A stretch of 64,000 bases of DNA from an uncultured Prevotellaceae bacterium (lineage in GTDB: Bacteria; Bacteroidota; Bacteroidia; Bacteroidales; Muribaculaceae). Where the stretch lies: NCBI GenBank assembly GCA_900318645.1, contig ONLH01000004.1:1-64000 (forward strand), in the 5' to 3' direction. Positions 17,072 to 25,419 of the stretch are shown here, one piece after another (position 1 is the first letter of the stretch; each line of letters starts with the position of its first letter). A model generated the notes under the pieces. The model searched no databases, had not been told where the DNA came from, and worked only from the letters and a program-made list of their open reading frames with translations. A program made the position numbers and the translations under genes.

Positions 17072-17127
17072 TATTCTGTTTCTAATCACTAAACTCAAAT
17101 TATTAATCTGCAATCAGTTGGCAGCAA

Positions 17128-17733
17128 CTAATTGCAACTCGGATCATTAGGCAGGTTGAGCCACAGGCGGTAACGGTCACCGAAGCGTGACACGGCATCA
17201 CGCCACTGGTTATCATCCCCGTCGCCCATGAGCAGGTCTCGGCTGCCGTTGTGGAGTACTGCCCAGTCGTGACGTTGAAGCTCGCTGGCAATCTGATCTT
17301 TCTCCCAACCACTGTAACCCAAGATGAACTTGATGCGCCCTTCGACAGGTGCCCCAAGTTCCACATAACGCTTGATGGCCTCAAAGTCACCGCCAAACCA
17401 TACGCCGTCGCCCACGTCAATCGCTTCGGGGACAACTTCGGGACCTAGCGTGTGCATGTAGAAGAGCATCTGGGTGCCTACAGGACCACCCAGATACAAG
17501 GGTATCTCCTCCACGGTCTCGATGTCGGGCATGATGTCGCGCAGGTTGTAGCCCATGTAGTGGTTGACCACAACGCCCATGGCACCTTCGCCTTCATCGG
17601 GATCCACGATGAGAATCAGCGACCGTTTAAAAAAGAAGTCGCCGACTGTGGGCTTTGCCACTAAAATGGAGCCACGTTTGGGCTGCGGCTGTTCGTCGTT
17701 GAGGTGAAAGATGTCCTGATCCCAGTCATTCAT
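17128..17733 (-). CDS. yqgE: YqgE/AlgH family protein
   Basis: 201 residues. Motifs typical of the UPF0301/YqgE family are RGSILVAKPTVGDFFFKRSLILIVDPDEGEGAMGVVVN-type sequence near residues 20-57, PLYLGGPVG near 78, and the FILGYSGWEKDQIASEL segment. The family is conserved but its biochemical role is not settled; AlgH is a regulator name from Pseudomonas. It is the first gene of the minus-strand cluster. Confidence 0.92.
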   Translation of the reverse strand: MNDWDQDIFHLNDEQPQPKRGSILVAKPTVGDFFFKRSLILIVDPDEGEGAMGVVVNHYMGYNLRDIMPDIETVEEIPLYLGGPVGTQMLFYMHTLGPEVVPEAIDVGDGVWFGGDFEAIKRYVELGAPVEGRIKFILGYSGWEKDQIASELQRHDWAVLHNGSRDLLMGDGDDNQWRDAVSRFGDRYRLWLNLPNDPSCN

Positions 17734-17738
17734 GCTTG

Positions 17739-17746
17739 CAAAGATA
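17739..17746 (-). promoter_or_regulatory. -7 box (TATCTTTG) very close to the yqgE start
   Basis: The box ends 6 bp before the ATG, so transcription would begin at about the start codon. No TTTG box is seen at 19 bp. Confidence 0.4.
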
Positions 17747-17853
17747 GTGCAAGTTTGTGAATTCTACTTTTTTTGGCGATTATTTTTCTCGTTTCCGCTC
17801 TAATAAATCGCCAGTTTTCACGTTATATCATAAAACACAATAATTTGATAGCA

Positions 17854-18747
17854 ATGAAAGTGATGAAATTTGGCGGTACCTCGGTAGGATCAGTCGAGAG
17901 TCTGCTTAACCTCAGGAATATAGTCAATGCCGAGCCCAAGCCTGTGCTTGTAGTCGTTTCAGCAATGGGTGGCTTCACCAATCAACTGCTGCAGATGTGC
18001 GAGCAGGCACAACAGCGAGACATCTCCTGTCTGGAGACGCTTGAGGCAGCACGCAAGCGGCACCACGATGCCATCGATGGTGTGGTTATTGAGCCTATGC
18101 GCGGCGAGGTTCATGCAACCATCGACCGCTTCATTGACGAGAGTCTCAAGCCCTATTACTTGACCCTCGCTACCAATCCTCACATGTCGGTGAAGGAAAT
18201 TGAGCGCATCTGTGATGCCATAGTCGCCCATGGAGAAATTCTCTCGTCGGCCATTGTAGCGGGGATGTTTGAGGACGGTGTGCCTCATCTCTCGCTCAAC
18301 TATATGCGCACGGTCCCCGATGCTGCTGGACGCATTCTTGACTGGCAGGAGACCGAACGGCTTGTCAAGGAGGACTTTGCCGATATGAACGAAGGCGTGC
18401 ATGTCGCACAGGGCTTTATCTCCCGCGATAAGGAAACGGGCGACGTGACCAATCTGGGCCGAGGCGGAAGCGACTACACTGCTGCCATTTTGGCTACGTT
18501 GTTGGATGCCGAGGCGTTAGAAATCTGGACCGACGTGGACGGCTTTATGACAGCCGACCCGCGTACCCATCCCGATGCTACCGTCATTCCCCACATGACC
18601 TACGCCCAGGCCCAAGAAATGTGTGACGCCGGTGCCAAGGTGATTTACCCGCCCACCATTGCTCCCGTTGCAATGAAGCACATCCCCGTTTGGGTAAAAA
18701 ATACCTTCAATCCCTCCGCCCCGGGAACCGTTATCCTTGACAGTTAA
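17854..18747 (+). CDS. Aspartate kinase, catalytic domain only (no ACT domains)
   Basis: Met at 17854 opens the family signature MKVMKFGGTSVGSVES; the frame is open 27 codons further upstream but this start matches the family. VLVVVSAMGG, FISRDKETGDVTNLGRGGSDYTA and EIWTDVDGFMTADPR are the kinase motifs. The protein stops right after VKNTFNPSAPGTVIL, the end of the kinase domain. Normal monofunctional enzymes are over 400 residues with two ACT domains and ThrA is over 800; this one is 297. It phosphorylates aspartate in the Thr/Met/Lys pathway and should lack ACT-based feedback control. Threonine synthase follows 103 bp later, so the pair probably serves threonine supply. Confidence 0.88.
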   Translation: MKVMKFGGTSVGSVESLLNLRNIVNAEPKPVLVVVSAMGGFTNQLLQMCEQAQQRDISCLETLEAARKRHHDAIDGVVIEPMRGEVHATIDRFIDESLKPYYLTLATNPHMSVKEIERICDAIVAHGEILSSAIVAGMFEDGVPHLSLNYMRTVPDAAGRILDWQETERLVKEDFADMNEGVHVAQGFISRDKETGDVTNLGRGGSDYTAAILATLLDAEALEIWTDVDGFMTADPRTHPDATVIPHMTYAQAQEMCDAGAKVIYPPTIAPVAMKHIPVWVKNTFNPSAPGTVILDS

Positions 18748-18793
18748 GTTATTAGAATAGTTAATAGTAGTAGATGTTACATCATCCAAAGCT

Positions 18794-18842
18794 CCTAACT
18801 TCTAACTTCTAACTCCTAACTTCTAACTCCTAACTCCTAACT
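18794..18842 (+). repeat. 7-bp array, 7 units
   Basis: TCCTAAC and TTCTAAC units without interruption in the gap between the aspartate kinase and threonine synthase genes, ending 8 bp before the thrC ATG. Each unit has TAA on this strand and TAG on the other. Confidence 0.95.
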
Positions 18843-18850
18843 AAATAGAG

Positions 18851-20158
18851 ATGCTATATCACAGCTCTAATAACCATCAAAACACAGCCACGCTTGAGCA
18901 GGCTGTTACCAAGGGACTTGCGCCCGATGGTGGCCTGTACATGCCTGATAGCGTGCCTCGCTTGCCCAAGGCGTTCATGCGCAACATGAGTGCGATGACG
19001 TTACAAGACGTGGCTTATGCGGTTGCATCCTATGCCCTCCAGGGTGATGTGCCCACCGATGTGTTGCACGATATCGTCTTTGATGCTTTCAATTTTGACA
19101 TCCCGTTGGTCAAGACACCTGGCGGACACTATGTGCTTGAACTCTTCCATGGACCTACGATGGCGTTTAAGGATGTTGGCACGCGATTCATGTCACGCCT
19201 GCTTGACCATTACCGTACCCGCCATCCCGAGTGGAGTACGCTTAACGTGCTGGTGCCTACTAGCGGTGACACGGGAAGCGCAGTGGCTAACAGTTTCCAT
19301 AAGATGTCTGGTGTCAATGTCTATGTGCTCTATCCACGCGGGGCTGTCAGCAAGATACAGAAGGCACAGTTTGCTTCACTGGGCTCAAATGTGACGGCCA
19401 TCGAGGTTAACGGCACATATGACGACTGTAAATCGTTGGTCGAGGAAGCCTTCATGGATGCCGAACTCAACCAGGCGATGCGCCTCACAAGTGCCATGTC
19501 CATTAACTATGCCCGCATCGTACCCCAGATGGTCTATTATTTCTGGGCTTATGCCCAGCTCGTCAAAATGCAGGAAGATGTCAGCAAACTGGTGTTTGCT
19601 GTACCGTGTTCCAACTTGGGTAATCTGGCCAGTGGACTGATGGCCCAGGCGATGGGTTTGCCTGTAAAGCGTTTCATCAGTGTGGAGAACCAGAACAACA
19701 TCTTCTACAATTATGTCAAGACTGGCGTTTTCAAGCCCAAGCCCACTCAGTACAGTATCGCTCCCGCTCTTGATGCTGGTTGCCCCAATAACTTCGGCCG
19801 CATTGTCGAAATTTTGGGCTCTTACGAAAACATCTGCCGTCATATCCATGCCTATAGCTACGACGACAATCAAATCATCGAGACAATCTTGAATACCTAC
19901 GATGACGAGGGCTATCTGCTTGATCCTCATAGCGCGGTTGCTTATCGTGCCATGGCCGAGGACTTGCAGCCGGGAGAGACCGGTGTAGCCTTGGCTACAG
20001 CTCATCCCGCTAAACTCAAGCACTTGATGGAAAACATTATCGAGGAACCTGTGATACTTCCCGAGCAACTGGCTCGTTTTGTTAGCAGTGACCTCCACAT
20101 CAAGAAGATGCCTAACGGCTTCACCGCCTTCAAGCGTCTCCTTCTCTCCAACCAGTAA
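18851..20158 (+). CDS. thrC: Threonine synthase
   Basis: 435 residues, typical of the long ThrC form. It has the N-terminal signature LAPDGGLYMPDSVPRL, the PLP lysine in HGPTMAFKDVGTRF (Lys107), the SGDTGSAVANSF phosphate-binding loop, and a late GVALATAHPAK motif. It converts O-phosphohomoserine to threonine in the cytosol. It lies downstream of the ACT-less aspartate kinase; homoserine dehydrogenase and homoserine kinase are not in this window. Confidence 0.95.
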   Translation: MLYHSSNNHQNTATLEQAVTKGLAPDGGLYMPDSVPRLPKAFMRNMSAMTLQDVAYAVASYALQGDVPTDVLHDIVFDAFNFDIPLVKTPGGHYVLELFHGPTMAFKDVGTRFMSRLLDHYRTRHPEWSTLNVLVPTSGDTGSAVANSFHKMSGVNVYVLYPRGAVSKIQKAQFASLGSNVTAIEVNGTYDDCKSLVEEAFMDAELNQAMRLTSAMSINYARIVPQMVYYFWAYAQLVKMQEDVSKLVFAVPCSNLGNLASGLMAQAMGLPVKRFISVENQNNIFYNYVKTGVFKPKPTQYSIAPALDAGCPNNFGRIVEILGSYENICRHIHAYSYDDNQIIETILNTYDDEGYLLDPHSAVAYRAMAEDLQPGETGVALATAHPAKLKHLMENIIEEPVILPEQLARFVSSDLHIKKMPNGFTAFKRLLLSNQ

Positions 20159-20200
20159 TCCCTGGACTTTTAAATAGGGTGTCGTCACCCGGTTGATGTA

Positions 20201-20221
20201 GTGCGAGCCATCGGCTCGTAC
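20201..20221. terminator. Hairpin between convergent thrC and EamA genes
   Basis: GTGCGAGCC / GGCTCGTAC, 9-bp arms with one mismatch and a 3-nt loop; no strong T run. It resembles the GCGAGC motifs of the repeat elements. Confidence 0.4.
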
Positions 20222-20236
20222 AACCTCTGCCTGTAG

Positions 20237-21163
20237 CTACAGTAGGAAGAACAACGACACGCCGATGACCGAGATCAGTGCTCCCAGCAGGCTCTTAGCT
20301 GTGATGGGTTGCTTGAACAGCCACCAGGCGGGTAGAATGATGATAATAGGTGTCAAGGCCATCAGTGTGCTGGCGATGCCCGCCGCAGTATATTGTACCG
20401 CAAGTAGCGATGCCCCAACTCCGACAAAAGGCCCGAAGATAGTCGTCAACAAGGCCGTCATGACACCCTTGCGATCGCGTACGCCCTTTCCCAGCGGTGC
20501 GAAACCTTCACGCAGGGCCATTAGCACAGTAAATCCAATAGTTCCCGCAATGCAGCGGAAGAAGTTGGCATGGAACGGCAGCATCCATCCCGCCAGGTCG
20601 GTCGTGAGCGATGCTTCGTAGTGGTCCATGCCTATCTTGCTCAATACCAGTCCAACGCCCTGGCACACGGCGGCGCCAATGGCGAACAGTACACCAGCCA
20701 AGGGCAGCTTGAGCGATAGTTTGTGGTCATCTCCACGGCCCAGGACGCTGATGGCGATACCTGCAAGCGTGACGAGCATGGCCAGCATCGCAGTGGGGCG
20801 AATCTGCTGGCCTAGTGTGAACCAGGCCATGATGGCAGCGGTGATGGGGGCTAAGGTCATGAACAACTGCCCGAACTTGGATCCGATGATGATGTAGCAC
20901 TGGAATAGGCAGAAGTCACCGATGACATACCCCACCAGTCCCGACAGCATCATCCACAGATAAGCCTCGTTACTCGCTTGGGCGGGCAGGGGAGAACCTG
21001 TCATCACCCAGAACAGGATACCCGAGAATACAAGCGTAATCACCATGCGCATCAGGTTGAGCGTCAAGTTGCCTAAACGCTTGCTGCCATACTCGCTCAA
21101 CAACGCCGTCGCTGTCCACGAGAACGCTACCCCTATTGAAATCAGTTCACCGACGTATTGCAT
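20237..21163 (-). CDS. EamA/DMT-family transporter
   Basis: 308 residues with about ten membrane helices in two EamA halves (for example WMMLSGLVGYVIGDFCLFQCYIIIG-type sequence near 70-95, and STLMALTPIIIILPAWWLF near the end). The family exports or takes up small metabolites; the substrate cannot be predicted. It is convergent with thrC and appears as a single gene. Confidence 0.88.
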   Translation of the reverse strand: MQYVGELISIGVAFSWTATALLSEYGSKRLGNLTLNLMRMVITLVFSGILFWVMTGSPLPAQASNEAYLWMMLSGLVGYVIGDFCLFQCYIIIGSKFGQLFMTLAPITAAIMAWFTLGQQIRPTAMLAMLVTLAGIAISVLGRGDDHKLSLKLPLAGVLFAIGAAVCQGVGLVLSKIGMDHYEASLTTDLAGWMLPFHANFFRCIAGTIGFTVLMALREGFAPLGKGVRDRKGVMTALLTTIFGPFVGVGASLLAVQYTAAGIASTLMALTPIIIILPAWWLFKQPITAKSLLGALISVIGVSLFFLL

Positions 21164-21168
21164 GACTG

Positions 21169-21176
21169 CAAAGGTA
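21169..21176 (-). promoter_or_regulatory. -7 box (TACCTTTG) very close to the EamA gene start
   Basis: It ends 6 bp before the ATG, the same spacing as at yqgE. No TTTG box at the usual distance. Confidence 0.4.
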
Positions 21177-21344
21177 CTACATTTAGTTGATAGAGAACAG
21201 TTTTTTCAGTCCTGATGCAATAATTGATGTCGCTTTCGGCTTGAAGCATCAGTGCCGATGCAGTGTTAGCAGCCACTTTTATCTTTTATCTGCTTCTTTT
21301 CTATAAAAACTTAATGCAGGCAACTGAAAACTGAAAAGTTTTAG

Positions 21345-21352
21345 TATATTTG
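21345..21352 (+). promoter_or_regulatory. -7 box (TATATTTG) of the PBP1A gene
   Basis: Matches TAnnTTTG, about 85 bp before the ATG. No good TTTG box 19 bp upstream. The rest of 21177-21436 holds no gene. Confidence 0.45.
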
Positions 21353-21436
21353 CAGATTGTAAACTACCGTTTGGCCTATTGGATTTGTTCAATGGGTTGA
21401 ATGATAATATGTTAAAGTCAATAACTAGAAAAAGAT

Positions 21437-23893
21437 ATGAGCGAAAAAACTATTGGAAAGAAGAAAAAGAAACGCAGCAACGTTGTTCGCAAGATGTGGA
21501 CAATATTTGCCATTGTCATGGCTCTGCTGGTTGCGTTGTTTGTGCTGATTTACAATGGCGTGATTGGCTACATGCCGCCCATCGACCAGTTGAAGAATCC
21601 CACCGACAAGTTCGCATCGACCATCTACAGCTCTGATGGCGTGGAGATGGGCCGCTACTACCGTAGCCGCAGCAACCGCATCTATGTGGACTTTGACGAA
21701 ATGTCGCCGCACTTGACCGACGCCCTGATCGCCACCGAGGATTCACGTTTTTACGATCACTCGGGTGTTGACCTCAAGGCTATCGGCCGTGCCGTCATCA
21801 AGCGTATCATTATGGGTCAGAAGAGTGCCGGTGGTGGTAGTACCATTACCCAGCAGCTCGCTAAGCAGTTGTATTCGCCTGAATCCCACAATATCTTTGA
21901 GCGCGCCCTTAAGAAACCCGTCGAGTGGGTTATCGCTGTCAAACTTGAGCGTTATTACACCAAGGACGAGATTGTCAAGATGTACTTCAACCAGTTTGAC
22001 TTCCTCAACAATGCTGTGGGTATCAAGATGGCTTCGGAGGTCTATTTCGACAAGGATCCCAAGGACTTGAATATTCAGGAGGCCGCCACTCTGGTGGGCA
22101 TGTGTAAGAATCCTTCCTATTACAACCCTGTACGCTATGGTGAGCGCACACGTCAGCGCCGCAATGTGGTGTTTGAGCAGATGGTCAAGGCTGGTTTCCT
22201 GAGCGAGGCCGAGTGTGAACAGCTCAAGCAGCTGCCGCTGATTATCAAATTCAAGAAATTGGACCACAACGACGGCCCCGCACCTTACTTCCGCGAGGAA
22301 CTGCGCCGCGTGATGACGGCCAAGAAGCCCAAGCGCAGCGACTATCCATCCTGGAACCAGCAAGCCTTCATCGACGACTCGGTAGCTTGGGAGGTGAATC
22401 CCCTCTTCGGCTGGTGCAACAAGAACACCAAGCCCGATGGTTCACATTATGACATTTATACTGACGGCCTGAAGATTTACACCACGATTGACTCACGCAT
22501 GCAGGAGTATGCCGAGAAGGCTGTTCACAAGCACATGAGCAAGACCCTGCAGCCCGCGTTCCTGCGTGAGCGCGGTGGTACCAAGAATCCTTACACCAAC
22601 AACAAGCAGGAGCTTTCCAGTGCCGGCAAGCAGGCTCTTATCAATGCCGCTATCCGTCACAGTGAGCGCTACCGTGTCCTCAAGAATCAAGGCAAGAGCG
22701 ATGCTGAGATTATGGACAACTTCAAGAAGCCGGTACAGATGCATCTGTTCAACTATGAAGGTGGATTTGATGCTCAGATGACCCCGCTCGACTCGTTGCT
22801 CTACACTAAGTCGTTCCTGCGCTGTGCCATGATGTCGATGGATCCCGTTACGGGATTTGTCAAGGCTTACGTCGGCGGTCCCAACTTCCGCTTCTTCAAG
22901 TACGACATGGTATCGACTGGCCGTCGTCAGATCGGTTCTACCGTAAAACCCTTCGTCTATTCACAAGCCATTGAATTTGGCGGTTTGACGCCTTGTTCTA
23001 CCCGTCCCGGTGGTGCGCCCAACATCATCTGGCACAATGAGGTTTACAATCCGGCCAATGAGGGTAGTGGCGGCGGAATGTCGCTGAAGCAGGCGTTGAC
23101 CTACTCTAAGAACTGGATCTCGGCAGGCTTCATGCGAGGCACGCGTGAGAACTGGATTGAGCGCAACGGTTATTACACCATGACGCCCGAGGAGTTGGCT
23201 AAGTGGATGCACAGCTTCGGTATCACGAGTTATCTTGACCCTGTGCCTGCATTGAGCTTGGGCTCATGCGAGGTTTCCCTGCGTGAGATGGTAGCTGCCT
23301 ATTCGGCTTTTGCCAACGGTGGTATGCGTGTGGAACCCGTCTATGTTTCGCGCATCACCGACAACCGCGGTAACGTGGTAGCAGAGTTTACTGGCAGCCA
23401 GACCGAGATTATGAGCGAGGACACCTACTTGAAGATGCTCTCCATGTTGCTCGAGGTAGTGAATAGCGGTACGGGTGCGCGCCTGCGCTATGCTTACGGT
23501 ATCACTGCCGACATGGGTGGCAAGACCGGTACCACCAACTTCCACAGCGATGGTTGGTTCATGGGCTTCACGCCCGAACTGGTGACCGGCGTCTGGGTTG
23601 GCGGCGAGGAGCGCTACATCCACTTCAACAGCATGGCGATGGGTCAGGGTGCTGAGGCGGCATTGCCTATCCTGGGTTATTATATGAAGTGGCTCTACGA
23701 CGACAAGCAACTGCCCTACAAACAGAGCACCAAGTTTGAGTTCCCCAAGGACTTCAACGCCTGCGGCGATGAGTTGGGCGGCTATGCCGGCAGCGGTGGC
23801 GGTTGGCACGGCGGCGGAGGCGGCGGTGAATCCGGCGGCGACGGCGGTGGAGGCGGCGGCAACGACGACGCCACCGAAGGCCTCTTCGACTAA
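21437..23893 (+). CDS. Penicillin-binding protein 1A-type glycosyltransferase/transpeptidase
   Basis: Class A PBP, 818 residues. A basic cytoplasmic start is followed by one membrane helix (about 21-44). The GT51 domain shows Glu101 in IATEDSRFYDHSG and GGSTITQQLAKQLY. The transpeptidase domain has Ser501 in GSTVK, SKN at 557-559, and KTGTTN at 696-701. It polymerises and crosslinks peptidoglycan at the inner membrane. The last 40 or so residues are a Gly-rich tail (GGGWHGGGGGGESGGDGG), not part of the core family. A strong terminator begins at the stop codon. Confidence 0.93.
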   Translation: MSEKTIGKKKKKRSNVVRKMWTIFAIVMALLVALFVLIYNGVIGYMPPIDQLKNPTDKFASTIYSSDGVEMGRYYRSRSNRIYVDFDEMSPHLTDALIATEDSRFYDHSGVDLKAIGRAVIKRIIMGQKSAGGGSTITQQLAKQLYSPESHNIFERALKKPVEWVIAVKLERYYTKDEIVKMYFNQFDFLNNAVGIKMASEVYFDKDPKDLNIQEAATLVGMCKNPSYYNPVRYGERTRQRRNVVFEQMVKAGFLSEAECEQLKQLPLIIKFKKLDHNDGPAPYFREELRRVMTAKKPKRSDYPSWNQQAFIDDSVAWEVNPLFGWCNKNTKPDGSHYDIYTDGLKIYTTIDSRMQEYAEKAVHKHMSKTLQPAFLRERGGTKNPYTNNKQELSSAGKQALINAAIRHSERYRVLKNQGKSDAEIMDNFKKPVQMHLFNYEGGFDAQMTPLDSLLYTKSFLRCAMMSMDPVTGFVKAYVGGPNFRFFKYDMVSTGRRQIGSTVKPFVYSQAIEFGGLTPCSTRPGGAPNIIWHNEVYNPANEGSGGGMSLKQALTYSKNWISAGFMRGTRENWIERNGYYTMTPEELAKWMHSFGITSYLDPVPALSLGSCEVSLREMVAAYSAFANGGMRVEPVYVSRITDNRGNVVAEFTGSQTEIMSEDTYLKMLSMLLEVVNSGTGARLRYAYGITADMGGKTGTTNFHSDGWFMGFTPELVTGVWVGGEERYIHFNSMAMGQGAEAALPILGYYMKWLYDDKQLPYKQSTKFEFPKDFNACGDELGGYAGSGGGWHGGGGGGESGGDGGGGGGNDDATEGLFD

Positions 23894-23931
23894 ACAAGAA
23901 AGGCGAGCGTTACGCTCGCCTTTCTTGTTTA
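23891..23931 (+). terminator. Terminator of the PBP1A gene
   Basis: A perfect 19-bp stem with a 3-nt loop (core GAAAGGCGAGCG / CGCTCGCCTTTC). The 5' arm starts at the TAA stop codon itself. Confidence 0.9.
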
Positions 23932-23966
23932 ATTAGATATTAGATCCTAGATATTAGATATTAGGT
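23932..23966 (+). repeat. 7-bp array, 5 units
   Basis: ATTAGAT, ATTAGAT, CCTAGAT, ATTAGAT, ATTAGGT, directly after the terminator stem and 20 bp past the end of the four-helix-bundle gene (minus strand). Confidence 0.9.
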
Positions 23967-23986
23967 GGTATAGTTTCTCTAATACC

Positions 23987-24352
23987 TTATAGGTCTTTGT
24001 CATTCTGGCGGGTAGTTTTTGCAGTACTGGTCAATAGTTTTATTAATTCGGTGCAGTCCTCATCAATGCTTGTATATTCATTGTCGGACAGGTAGCCGGT
24101 TCTATATAAAATTTCCAACCAGTATTTAGTCTCAGCACATTCCTTCAAGGAAATGTAAACTTTTGCAAGAAAGTCATTACGGCTGATTCCGTAGATGGCC
24201 TCTGACAAGTTTGCTCCAATAGAAGTTCCAGAACGAAGCAGTTGCTTTGACAAGATAAATTCATGTTTATCTTTCAAGTATTTGTAAAGCTTTACAATTC
24301 TTATCGCAAAATCCTTGCTTTTTTCTAGAGTCAAGCTTTCAACTGCCATCAC
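23987..24352 (-). CDS. Four-helix bundle protein (23S rRNA IVS / S23 family)
   Basis: 121 residues, all helical. LRSGTSIGANLSEAIYG (about 41-57) and FLAKVYISLKECAETKYWLEIL (about 62-83) are the hallmarks of the family first named from 23S rRNA intervening sequences and related in fold to Avd of diversity-generating retroelements. The function of free-standing members is unknown. It is bracketed by 7-bp arrays with the same ATTAGAT-like unit on both sides, in inverted orientation, unlike other single genes here; this suggests insertion as a cassette (inference). Confidence 0.85.
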   Translation of the reverse strand: MMAVESLTLEKSKDFAIRIVKLYKYLKDKHEFILSKQLLRSGTSIGANLSEAIYGISRNDFLAKVYISLKECAETKYWLEILYRTGYLSDNEYTSIDEDCTELIKLLTSTAKTTRQNDKDL

Positions 24353-24360
24353 ATTGGTGT

Positions 24361-24409
24361 CTAATAAATATCTATTATTTATTATCTAATATCTATTATC
24401 TATATATAG
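24361..24409 (+). repeat. 7-bp array, 7 units
   Basis: CTAATAA, ATATCTA, TTATTTA, TTATCTA, ATATCTA, TTATCTA, TATATAG. It overlaps the 3' end of folD and supplies its TAA stop (complement of 24396-24398). Confidence 0.85.
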
Positions 24410-25274
24410 ACTTCTGTGCAGCCGCTAAGGTGTTCTTCATCAGCGAGCAGATGGTCATGGGACCTACGCCGCCGGGGACGGGGGTGATGTATTCGCACTT
24501 GGGTGCTACCTCGTCAAACTTCACGTCGCCGTTCAGGCGGAATCCCGTTTTGCTGTTGGCATCAGGGACGCGGGTGGTACCCACATCAATGATTACGGCA
24601 CCATCCTTCACCATATCAGCGGTGACAAAGTCGGGGCGGCCGATGGCAGCGATGATGATATCGGCAGCGCGGCACTCTTCCTTCAGCGTCTTGGAGTGGC
24701 TGTGGCAGACGGTTACAGTAGCGTCGCCGTGTTCCTTCTGGAGCATCAGTTGTGCCATGGGCTTGCCCACGATGTTGCTGCGGCCCAGCACTACGCACTT
24801 CTTGCCCGAGGTGGGAATCTGGTAGCGCTGCAGCAGGGTGATGATGCCAAGGGGTGTTGCCGAGATAAAGCACGGCAGACCCAGTGCCATACGGCCGGCA
24901 TTTACGGGATGGATACCGTCAACGTCCTTGCGGTAGTCAATGACGTTAATGACCTTCTGCTCATCGATGTGCTTGGGCAGAGGCAGCTGCACGATGAAGC
25001 CGTCAACGTCAGGGTCATTGTTCAGGCCGCGGATGCAGTCGAGCAGCTCTTCCTCGGTCGTGTTCTCCTCCAGACGGATGAGCGACGACTTAAACCCGCA
25101 CTTTTCGCAGGCGATGACCTTGTTTTTTACGTATGCTTCCGAGCCACCGTCGTGACCCACCAGCACGGCAGCCAGGTGCGGACGCTTCTGGCCCGATGCT
25201 ATCATCTGCTCCACCTCGGCTTTGATTTCTTCCTTGATGGTAGCAGCAGTCATTTTTCCGTCTATTAATTTCAT
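24396..25274 (-). CDS. folD: Bifunctional methylenetetrahydrofolate dehydrogenase/cyclohydrolase
   Basis: 292 residues, the usual FolD length. It shows SEAYVKNK with the catalytic lysine, [38 protein letters not shown] for NADP binding, and the C-terminal [10 protein letters not shown]. It interconverts 5,10-methylene- and 10-formyl-tetrahydrofolate in the cytosol. The final codons (after AAAQKS) run into a 7-bp array, so the last residues may be specific to this strain. Confidence 0.95.
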   Translation of the reverse strand: MKLIDGKMTAATIKEEIKAEVEQMIASGQKRPHLAAVLVGHDGGSEAYVKNKVIACEKCGFKSSLIRLEENTTEEELLDCIRGLNNDPDVDGFIVQLPLPKHIDEQKVINVIDYRKDVDGIHPVNAGRMALGLPCFISATPLGIITLLQRYQIPTSGKKCVVLGRSNIVGKPMAQLMLQKEHGDATVTVCHSHSKTLKEECRAADIIIAAIGRPDFVTADMVKDGAVIIDVGTTRVPDANSKTGFRLNGDVKFDEVAPKCEYITPVPGGVGPMTICSLMKNTLAAAQKSIYR

Positions 25275-25323
25275 TATCGTCTCTTTATCAATTGTTTACT
25301 AATTGTCGCTTAAAATCAAGCCA

Positions 25324-25331
25324 CAAAATTA
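25324..25331 (-). promoter_or_regulatory. -7 box (TAATTTTG) of folD
   Basis: Matches TAnnTTTG, 50 bp before the start codon. No TTTG at 19 bp upstream. Confidence 0.45.
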
Positions 25332-25419
25332 CTCATTTTTTGTGAATTAGGACGGCTTTATGGCCAACTTTTCAATAATGCAGTTGGTTTTGTTGTTAAA
25401 TGTCGGCTACGGATAGTCC

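Noticed and set aside
18794-18842. Array read as a possible CRISPR
   Set aside because: The repeats are 7 bp with no spacers and no cas genes are present.
23987-24352. Four-helix-bundle gene as Avd of a diversity-generating retroelement
   Set aside because: No reverse transcriptase, template repeat or variable repeat is seen nearby; the IVS-family reading is enough.
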